Position numbers and translations under genes: made by a program | The notes under the pieces: generated by a model | The model's input: the letters and a program-made list of their open reading frames with translations, nothing else | The model's database searches: none | Told to the model about the DNA's origin: nothing | In this document: one piece after another, positions 58,000 through 64,000 of the stretch | How the letters are laid out: each line of letters opens with the position of its first letter | Numbering within the stretch: the stretch's first letter is position 1 | Assembly: GCF_002251855.1 (NCBI RefSeq) | Contig: NZ_NOXW01000022.1 | Span: 868,001-932,000 of the forward strand | Direction of reading: 5' to 3' | From: Rhodoferax sp. TH121 | GTDB taxonomy: Bacteria; Pseudomonadota; Gammaproteobacteria; Burkholderiales; Burkholderiaceae_C | DNA: 64,000 nucleotides

Positions 58000-58971
58000 A
58001 TGTTGAAGAAATCTGCTGTGGCGTTCGCAGTTGCAACACTGGCCCTCGGCGTGCAGGCTGGTGAACTGGCCACTGACAAAGACGTGAAGTTTGAAGTGAA
58101 CGTGGATGTTGGTACCTACTTTGTGAGCAAGAAAAATGCAGCCGGTCGCCAGATCGACGAAGTGTTGGGCAAGGGCCTCAACCAAGTGGAAATCAAGGCC
58201 ACCAAAAACATCAATGAAGACGTCTCCATCTTCGGCGAAATCGAAGTGGACTACGACCCCGTGGTGGACAACTCGCCCTTCACTTCGGATGACACACGCG
58301 TTGGCATCGCCAGCAAGAAATTTGGTCGCTTCTCTGCTGGCCAGTTTGACAGCTTCATCGAAGACAACGTGATGGAAACCCTGGGTGTGGGCCATGGCGA
58401 AAACGGCTTCATGACCGAGCCCGCCTCTGCCAACAAGGGCCGCCATGTGCAGTACAGCCACAAGATGGGTGACCTGAGCTTTGCCGTGGACTACACCTCT
58501 GCCATCGGCCCTGCCGCCAACCCAGAGAACTCCAATGGTTTTGCTTTGGCAGCAAGCTACAAACTGGGCAACTTCACATTGGCCGGCGGCTGGAGTGAAC
58601 TGGCCAAGTACAAGGCAGACAGCTCCAAGACCCAAGGCGAATTGAACACGGACCGCTACGCCACTGGCTTGGCCGCCACCTACCAAATGGGCAACTTGGC
58701 TTTGAAGGGCTTGGTGGCCGAAGTCGAAAGCACCGCCAAGATCAAGACCACGTTCAGCGGTGTGGCACTGACATACGTGATGGGTGAGTTTGACTTTGGC
58801 CTGTCCATGCAGAAGGTCAAGCCCGAGAACACCAACGGCCGCGATGAATGGTCGGTGGGTGTGGGTTACACCCCCTTCAAGAACATGCAGCTGTACCTGG
58901 ATTACGCAGGCTTGGCTAAGGTGAATGGCGAAGGCGACGTCGTTGAAATGGGCTTGAAGTACACCTTCTAA
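58000..58971 (+). CDS. Outer-membrane porin, Gram-negative porin type
   Basis: A 323-residue beta-barrel protein with a cleavable signal (MLKKSAVAFAVATLALGVQA) and a C-terminal Phe in LKYTF, the outer-membrane assembly signature. Repeated strands with alternating residues fill the rest. GGAG lies seven bases before ATG 58000; an upstream TTG is unlikely. The 236 bases before it hold a terminator and a probable promoter region that I could not resolve. It is followed by a strong terminator, so it is monocistronic. Confidence 0.88.
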   Translation: MLKKSAVAFAVATLALGVQAGELATDKDVKFEVNVDVGTYFVSKKNAAGRQIDEVLGKGLNQVEIKATKNINEDVSIFGEIEVDYDPVVDNSPFTSDDTRVGIASKKFGRFSAGQFDSFIEDNVMETLGVGHGENGFMTEPASANKGRHVQYSHKMGDLSFAVDYTSAIGPAANPENSNGFALAASYKLGNFTLAGGWSELAKYKADSSKTQGELNTDRYATGLAATYQMGNLALKGLVAEVESTAKIKTTFSGVALTYVMGEFDFGLSMQKVKPENTNGRDEWSVGVGYTPFKNMQLYLDYAGLAKVNGEGDVVEMGLKYTF

Positions 58972-59002
58972 GCACCCTGCTCCGGTATTCCAAGGTTTTT
59001 AT

Positions 59003-59028
59003 GCCCGGGCTGGCCCCGGGCTTTTTTT
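59003..59028 (+). terminator. Rho-independent terminator after the porin gene
   Basis: GCCCGGG (59003-59009) and CCCGGGC (59015-59021) pair perfectly around a five-base loop, followed by seven T. Confidence 0.9.
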
Positions 59029-59042
59029 CGTCCGGTGTCGGC

Positions 59043-59867
59043 TCACACTTCCATGTTGTCGATCAGCCGCGTGCTGCCCAAGCGCGCTGCGGCCAGCACC
59101 ACCAGGTCGTCGCCACCACGTGGGGCTTGCAAATCGGCTTGGCGGCGCACCGCCACATAGTCCGGCACCCAGCCAGCGCTGCGCAGGGCGTGCATGCCTT
59201 CGGCTTCCAGTTGTGCCACATCGGAGGCCCCAGCGCGCAGCGCCGTCACGATTTTGCGTAGCGTGGCCGAGAGCAGCAGCGCTTCTTCGCGCTGAGCCGG
59301 GCTCAGGTAGCCATTGCGGCTGGACAAGGCCAGGCCCGCCTCGCTGCGCTGGGTTTCGCCGCCCACCACATCAATGGGCAAAGCAAACTGCTTCACCATA
59401 TTGCGGATCACCATGAGCTGCTGGTAGTCCTTTTTGCCAAACAGCGCGGTGCGTGCTTGCGTCACCGCCAGCAGCTTCATCACCACGGTGCACACGCCAA
59501 TGAAGAAGCCGGGGCGGAAGTGGCCTTCCAGAATGTCGGCCAGCTCGGTGGGCGGGTGGACTTTGAAGGTCTGGGGCTGGGGATACAGCTCTTGCTCGCT
59601 GGGTGCAAATACGATGTCGCAGCCGGCGGCTTCCAGCTGGGCGCAGTCGGCTTCCAGCGTGCGCGGGTAGGTGTCAAAGTCTTCGTGCGGTGCGAACTGC
59701 AGGCGGTTCACAAAGATGGTGGACACCGTCACATCGCCCAGCGGCTTGGCCTGGCGCACCAGGGCCAAGTGGCCTGCATGCAAATTGCCCATGGTGGGCA
59801 CCACGGCGGGGTGGCGGTACTGGCTCAGCGCTGCGCGCAGCTCAGCAATGGTGTGGATCAGTTGCAT
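59043..59867 (-). CDS. panC: Pantothenate synthetase
   Basis: Joins pantoate and beta-alanine to pantothenate using ATP. The 274-residue protein has PTMGNLHAGHL near residue 24 (nucleotide binding), QLEAAGCDIVFAPS and the KMSKS-like stretch ALSSRNGYLS. It is translated ten bases after panB, the usual panB-panC pair in coenzyme A synthesis. It is convergent with the porin gene. Confidence 0.96.
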   Translation of the reverse strand: MQLIHTIAELRAALSQYRHPAVVPTMGNLHAGHLALVRQAKPLGDVTVSTIFVNRLQFAPHEDFDTYPRTLEADCAQLEAAGCDIVFAPSEQELYPQPQTFKVHPPTELADILEGHFRPGFFIGVCTVVMKLLAVTQARTALFGKKDYQQLMVIRNMVKQFALPIDVVGGETQRSEAGLALSSRNGYLSPAQREEALLLSATLRKIVTALRAGASDVAQLEAEGMHALRSAGWVPDYVAVRRQADLQAPRGGDDLVVLAAARLGSTRLIDNMEV

Positions 59868-59877
59868 GGGCGGGGGC

Positions 59878-60780
59878 TCACCAGGCGTGAAGAGAATCGT
59901 CAGGAAACGTGCCGTTTTTTACAGCAGCTACATAGGCTTCCATGGCGCCGCGGATGCTGCTGGCGTCGTTCATGAAGTTGCGCACGAACTTGGGGTTCTT
60001 GCCCAGGTTCACGCCCAGCATGTCGTGCAACACCAGCACCTGACCCGCCGTGCCTTTGCCGGCGCCAATGCCAATCGTGGCGCAGTGCGGCAGCTCTTGG
60101 GTCAACTCGGCAGAGAGTGGCGCGGGCACCATCTCCAGCACCAGCATGGAGGCACCGGCGTCTTGCAACGCGTGGGCCTGTTTCTTCATGACATCCGCCG
60201 CGGCATCGCCACGGCCCTGCACGCGGTAGCCGCCCAGCGCATGTACGGTTTGGGGTGTCAGGCCCAGGTGGGCGCACACGGGGATGCCGCGCTCCACGAG
60301 AAAGTGCACCACCTCGGTGGTCCAGCCGCCGCCTTCGAGCTTGACCATGTGGGCGCCGGCTTGCATGAGCACACTGGCGCTGCGGATGGCTTGTTCTTTG
60401 GATTCCTGGTAGCTGCCAAAGGGCAGGTCGCCAATCAGCCAGGCCGTACCTTGGGCGCGGCGCAGGCCGCGGGCCACGCTTTCGGTGTGATACGCCATGT
60501 CGTCCAGCGTCACGCCCACAGTGCTGTGCAGGCCCTGGCACACCATGCCCAGCGAGTCACCCACCAGAATGCACTCCACACCGGCGGCGTCGGCCACGGC
60601 CGCAAAGGTGGCGTCGTAGGCGGTGAGCATGGTGATTTTTTCGCCTCGACTGTGCATCTCCTGCAGGCGCGGCAGGCTGATGGGCTTGCGCGTGGACGGC
60701 GGAGATGCCGGAGGCAGCGTGCCGTAGGGAGTCGCGTTGGTTGCGCTGGAGGCTTGTTCACCGGTCGGGTTCAGGGCCAT
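59878..60780 (-). CDS. panB: Ketopantoate hydroxymethyltransferase
   Basis: Transfers a hydroxymethyl group from methylene-tetrahydrofolate to 2-oxoisovalerate. The 300-residue enzyme has an N-terminal variable extension of about 35 residues, then the TIM barrel with [17 protein letters not shown] and the metal-binding Asp in [12 protein letters not shown] at 60780 has GGAG six bases upstream; a TTG four codons further is unlikely. It heads the panB-panC operon. Confidence 0.95.
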   Translation of the reverse strand: MALNPTGEQASSATNATPYGTLPPASPPSTRKPISLPRLQEMHSRGEKITMLTAYDATFAAVADAAGVECILVGDSLGMVCQGLHSTVGVTLDDMAYHTESVARGLRRAQGTAWLIGDLPFGSYQESKEQAIRSASVLMQAGAHMVKLEGGGWTTEVVHFLVERGIPVCAHLGLTPQTVHALGGYRVQGRGDAAADVMKKQAHALQDAGASMLVLEMVPAPLSAELTQELPHCATIGIGAGKGTAGQVLVLHDMLGVNLGKNPKFVRNFMNDASSIRGAMEAYVAAVKNGTFPDDSLHAW

Positions 60781-60872
60781 GGAGGACTCCAAAAAAGCGG
60801 GATTACCAAGGGTTTGGCGAAAGTGGGGCGAATACTAACCGCAGTTGCCCGGCGCGAATTAGAGGGCCCGGC

Positions 60873-61721
60873 TCAGGAGGGGGAATACGCCAAGCGTACG
60901 TAGATGGGCGCAAAAGCCTCAGCCTGCGTGATCTCGATCAGGGTCTCTTTGGCCAGCTCCAACAGGGCGATGAAGGTCACCACCAACACGGGCGCGCCCT
61001 GGCTGGCGTCGAACAGGTCTTCAAAGCCGACAAAGCGCTGACCTTGCAGGCGCTTGAGCACGATGCTCATGTGCTCGCGCACCGAGAGCTCTTCGCGGCT
61101 GATCTTGTGGTGTTGCACCAGGCGGGCGCGCTTCATGATGTCGCGCCAGGCCTCTTGCAGGTCGGTCAGGCTCACATCGGGAAAACGTGGCTGCAGGCTT
61201 TGCTCGATGTGGGCGTTGGCCTTGAGAAAGTCGCGCCCGTACTGCGGAATGGCGTTGAGGCGGGCCGCAGCCAGCTTCATTTGTTCGTATTCGAGCAGGC
61301 GGCGTACCAGCTCGGCACGGGGATCCTCCGCTTCTTCGCCCTCGGCCGTCTTTTTGGGCGGCAGCAGCATGCGCGATTTGATCTCGATCAGCATGGCCGC
61401 CATCAACAGGTATTCGGCCGCCAGCTCCAGATTGCGCTTGCGAATCTGCTCTACGTAGACCAAATACTGTTTGGTCACGCTGAGCATGGGAATGTCCAGG
61501 ATGTTGAAGTTTTGCTTGCGGATCAGGTAGAGCAGCAAGTCCAGCGGGCCCTCAAAGGCCTCCAGAAACACTTCCAGCGCGTCCGGCGGGATGTACAAAT
61601 CCTGCGGCATGGCAAACAAGGGTTCGCCATACAGGCGCGCCAATGCCACTTGGTCGACCACCTCGGGCATGACGGCGATATCGCCCACGTCAGAGCCGCT
61701 ATCCGCAGAGAGAGTGCTCAT
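60873..61721 (-). CDS. scpA: Segregation and condensation protein A
   Basis: Kleisin subunit of the SMC-ScpAB complex in chromosome compaction. The 282-residue protein has the N-terminal SMC-binding segment (FEGPLDLLLYLIRKQ) and the C-terminal winged-helix region (VLVVTFIALLELAKE). It follows the DUF3460 gene with repeat copy I in the spacer, whose left end begins at the scpA start codon. No scpB is seen beside it. Confidence 0.93.
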   Translation of the reverse strand: MSTLSADSGSDVGDIAVMPEVVDQVALARLYGEPLFAMPQDLYIPPDALEVFLEAFEGPLDLLLYLIRKQNFNILDIPMLSVTKQYLVYVEQIRKRNLELAAEYLLMAAMLIEIKSRMLLPPKKTAEGEEAEDPRAELVRRLLEYEQMKLAAARLNAIPQYGRDFLKANAHIEQSLQPRFPDVSLTDLQEAWRDIMKRARLVQHHKISREELSVREHMSIVLKRLQGQRFVGFEDLFDASQGAPVLVVTFIALLELAKETLIEITQAEAFAPIYVRLAYSPS

Positions 61722-61722
61722 G

Positions 61723-61782
61723 TTTGCTATTTAATTAGGAGCTGCCCGCGCAATATTAGCGAGGGCTAGAGGCCATTTTGGC
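61723..61782 (+). repeat. Interspersed repeat, copy I
   Basis: TTTGCTAT, AGGAGCTGCCCGCGCA and GAGGGCTAGAGGCCATTTTGG give the full family layout. It fills the spacer between scpA and the DUF3460 gene. Confidence 0.75.
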
Positions 61783-61784
61783 TC

Positions 61785-61991
61785 TTATTCGCCGCTAGTC
61801 TGGTAGACGTAGGGCTTTTGGGGGACGCGGGCTTCGTTGTAGGCCTTCACCGCATTGCGGTCCACCTGTTTGTCCCACAGCAGGGCACGGCCCTGGCGTT
61901 GCTCGGCTTCCAGCGTGGGCTTGGCAGTCTTGAGCTGGTCAATGAACTGGGTGGCTTCGGATTGGTAGTCGGGGCGGCGGAAAATGTTCAT
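61785..61991 (-). CDS. DUF3460 family small protein
   Basis: A 68-residue cytosolic protein that begins MNIFRRPDYQSEATQFI and ends PYVYQTSGE, matching the short DUF3460 family of betaproteobacteria. Function is unknown. ATG at 61991 is the conserved start; the open frame extends upstream but is not conserved. It lies upstream of scpA and divergent from nadC, 92 bases away. Confidence 0.8.
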   Translation of the reverse strand: MNIFRRPDYQSEATQFIDQLKTAKPTLEAEQRQGRALLWDKQVDRNAVKAYNEARVPQKPYVYQTSGE

Positions 61992-62083
61992 GGATGAATC
62001 CTCGTTGGAGGCCATTTTAGCCGCCATGGGGCTGGTCTTCCCCATGGCCGGTTGGATGGCAAACCCGGTATCCTTGCGGCCCT

Positions 62084-62953
62084 ATGCGCAATACCGACTT
62101 TTCCACCGCCCAGATTGCTGCCCTGGCCCAGGCCGACGTGGCCCGTGCCCTGCAAGAAGACGTAGGCACGGGGGACCTCACCGCCTCCCTGATCGACCCG
62201 ACCCGCCGCGCCCGCGCCCGCGTGCTGGCGCGCGAAGCCGCCGTGTTGTGCGGTGAGCCCTGGGCCACGGCCGCCGTGCTGGCGCTGGACCCATCGGCCG
62301 CCATCATCTGGCATGTGCGCGAAGGCCAGCGCTGCCATGCGGACCAGGTGGTGGTGGAGATCGAAGGCAACGCCCAGGCGCTGCTGACCGCTGAGCGCAC
62401 CGCACTGAATTTCTTGCAATTGCTCAGCGCCGTGGCCACCAAGACTGCCAGTTTTGTCAGCGCCGTGGAGTCTGTGCCCGGCAACCGTGCCGCCATTGTG
62501 GACACGCGCAAAACCCTGCCTGGCCTGCGCATGGCGCAAAAATACGCAGTACACATGGGCGGCGGTACCAACCACCGCATTGGCCTGTTTGACGCCGTTC
62601 TGATCAAAGAAAACCACATTGCCGCTGCCGGCGATGTGACCGCCGCACTGCAACGCGCCAGCCAGCTAGCTGCTAGCGCCAAATTCATTGAAGTGGAAGT
62701 GGAAACGCTGGACCAGCTGCGCGAGGCGTTGGACTGCGGTGCCAAGATGGTGCTGCTGGACAACATGACCATGGCCCACCTGGTGCAAGCCGTGGCCATC
62801 AACGCTGGGCGGGCGATTCTGGAAGTGTCGGGCGGCGTGAGCATGGACACCGTGCGCGCCATTGCCGCCACGGGTGTGGACCGCATCTCCATCGGCGCGC
62901 TGACCAAGGACGTCAAGGCTACCGACTTTTCCATGCGTTTTGAGGAGCTGTGA
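62084..62953 (+). CDS. nadC: Quinolinate phosphoribosyltransferase
   Basis: Makes nicotinate mononucleotide from quinolinate and PRPP in de novo NAD synthesis. The 289-residue enzyme has [13 protein letters not shown] near residue 25, the [16 protein letters not shown] motif and [18 protein letters not shown]. Its TGA overlaps the nadA start by one base (TGATG), so the two are co-translated. Confidence 0.96.
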   Translation: MRNTDFSTAQIAALAQADVARALQEDVGTGDLTASLIDPTRRARARVLAREAAVLCGEPWATAAVLALDPSAAIIWHVREGQRCHADQVVVEIEGNAQALLTAERTALNFLQLLSAVATKTASFVSAVESVPGNRAAIVDTRKTLPGLRMAQKYAVHMGGGTNHRIGLFDAVLIKENHIAAAGDVTAALQRASQLAASAKFIEVEVETLDQLREALDCGAKMVLLDNMTMAHLVQAVAINAGRAILEVSGGVSMDTVRAIAATGVDRISIGALTKDVKATDFSMRFEEL

Positions 62954-64000
62954 TGTCTGCCAGTGATGTGATTGACGTCGAATACGAACAGCCCGCGTGC
63001 AGCACACAACACGCTTGGGCGCGCGTGCCGGTGGAGCCCACCCCCACGCAGCGCGTGGCGCTGAAGGACAAGATCAAGCGCCTGCTGAAGGAAAAGAATG
63101 CGGTCATGGTGTCGCACTACTACGTGCACCCCGACCTGCAGGACCTGGCCGAAGAAACCGGCGGCCTGGTGAGCGACTCGCTGGAGATGGCCCGCTTTGG
63201 CCGCGACCACAGCGCGCAGACGCTGGTGGTGTCGGGCGTGAAGTTCATGGGCGAAACCAGCAAAATTTTGTCGCCGCACAAGACTGTGCTCATGCCCGAC
63301 CTGGACGCCACCTGCTCGCTGGACCTGGGCTGCCCCATTAGCGAGTTCAGCGCTTTTTGTGATGCCCACCCGGACCGCACGGTGGTCGTCTACGCCAACA
63401 CCAGTGCCGCCGTCAAAGCGCGGGCCGACTGGCTGGTGACCAGCAGCTGCGCGCTGGACATCGTGAAAGCGCTCAAAGACAAGGGCCAGAAGATTCTGTG
63501 GGCGCCCGACAAACACCTGGGCGGCTACATCCAGCGCGAAACCGGTGCCGACATGGTGTTCTGGGAAGGTGCCTGCATCGTGCACGACGAGTTCAAGGCC
63601 TTTGAGCTGGAAGCTCTGATCAAGGAACACCCCAAAGCCAAGGTGCTGGTGCACCCCGAGTCGCCCCAAGACGTGGTGGCCCTGGCCCACGCCGTAGGGT
63701 CGACGAGCGCCATCCTCAAAGCTGCGCAGACGCTGGACGCCGATACCTTCATCGTTGCCACCGACAACGGCATGTTGCACAAGCTGCGCACGCTTAACCC
63801 TAACAAGACCTTCATCGAGGCGCCCACCGCCGGCAACAGCGCTACCTGCAAAAGCTGCGCCCACTGCCCCTGGATGGCCATGAACGGCCTGGCCGGCGTG
63901 GCCCAGGTGCTGGAGCTGGGCACCAACGAAATTCAGGTGGATGCCAAATACCTCGACCGCGCGCGGCTGCCGATCGATCGCATGCTGGCGTTTACTGCGG
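62953..64000 (+). CDS. nadA: Quinolinate synthase, 3' end outside window
   Basis: Condenses iminoaspartate and dihydroxyacetone phosphate to quinolinate with a [4Fe-4S] cluster. 349 residues are visible and the frame is open at the window end; the expected total is about 380. Seen are [19 protein letters not shown], the cluster-ligand regions DLGCPISEF (Cys about 119) and a C-terminal [12 protein letters not shown] segment with the last ligand. It is the long bacterial NadA type. Confidence 0.94.
   Translation, partial: MSASDVIDVEYEQPACSTQHAWARVPVEPTPTQRVALKDKIKRLLKEKNAVMVSHYYVHPDLQDLAEETGGLVSDSLEMARFGRDHSAQTLVVSGVKFMGETSKILSPHKTVLMPDLDATCSLDLGCPISEFSAFCDAHPDRTVVVYANTSAAVKARADWLVTSSCALDIVKALKDKGQKILWAPDKHLGGYIQRETGADMVFWEGACIVHDEFKAFELEALIKEHPKAKVLVHPESPQDVVALAHAVGSTSAILKAAQTLDADTFIVATDNGMLHKLRTLNPNKTFIEAPTAGNSATCKSCAHCPWMAMNGLAGVAQVLELGTNEIQVDAKYLDRARLPIDRMLAFTA

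Overview
The window is a gene-dense, chromosomal stretch of about 60% GC from a betaproteobacterium. The protein sequences, the gene order (rplU-rpmA-obgE-proB, gpmA-ctpA-moeB, rhodanese-grxC-secB-gpsA, ubiE-Tim44-ubiJ-ubiB) and one intergenic repeat family point to the Burkholderiales, most likely Comamonadaceae close to Rhodoferax. The taxon is an inference from recognition, not a computed placement. I see no rRNA, tRNA, CRISPR, insertion sequence or prophage, and no gap above 300 bases without a gene.

Layout. 1-7.4 kb: ispB (cut by the window edge) diverges from rplU-rpmA-obgE-proB; then rppH with a CNP1-like gene (minus) and proS with a lytic transglycosylase (plus). 7.4-20 kb: a GGDEF-EAL protein, grxD, an SlyD-like isomerase, leuA, a solute-binding protein, phnA/yjdM, prmC, a chemoreceptor, prfA, hemA, a small membrane protein and a HAD phosphatase. 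20-25 kb: a complete ugpB-A-E-C-Q glycerol-3-phosphate uptake operon with a candidate Pho box. 25-34 kb: a 1308-residue fused FAD/Fe-S dehydrogenase, a DUF971 protein, and the ubiquinone genes ubiE, ubiJ and ubiB around a Tim44-like gene. 34-42 kb: fmdB, DUF502, aspS, nudB, an endonuclease/phosphatase-fold protein, a cardiolipin synthase-like protein, folE, a BLUF photoreceptor, an EamA transporter and a DUF429 protein. 42-49 kb: a diguanylate cyclase with a FlhG/MinD-like ATPase, moeB, ctpA, gpmA, a rhodanese, grxC, secB, gpsA. 49-57 kb: a cyanophycin locus. 57-64 kb: a SPOR lipoprotein, a porin, panB-panC, scpA, a DUF3460 protein, nadC and nadA (cut by the window edge).

Most interesting region. 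At 49.4-57.1 kb two cyanophycin synthetase paralogues lie in tandem, divergent from an ABC exporter with an extra N-terminal zinc-ribbon domain and a DUF1854 protein. The paralogues have decayed in opposite places. CphA keeps the Mur-ligase (Arg-adding) module but has no HxxEH motif in its N domain. CphA' keeps HxxEH and the ATP-grasp module, but its Mur P-loop is broken and the Mur C-terminal domain is absent. This suggests division of labour between two subunits, or a CphA2-like salvage enzyme.

Second theme. A 50-60 bp interspersed repeat occurs at least 11 times. It lies mostly between genes, but two copies are inside reading frames (proS and a small membrane protein), and others supply the start codons of proB and gpsA and the stop codon of prmC. 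Several gene starts are also fused to hairpins: ubiJ starts in the loop of a terminator-like hairpin, nudB starts directly after the aspS terminator, and an 11-bp-arm palindrome covers the hemA promoter.
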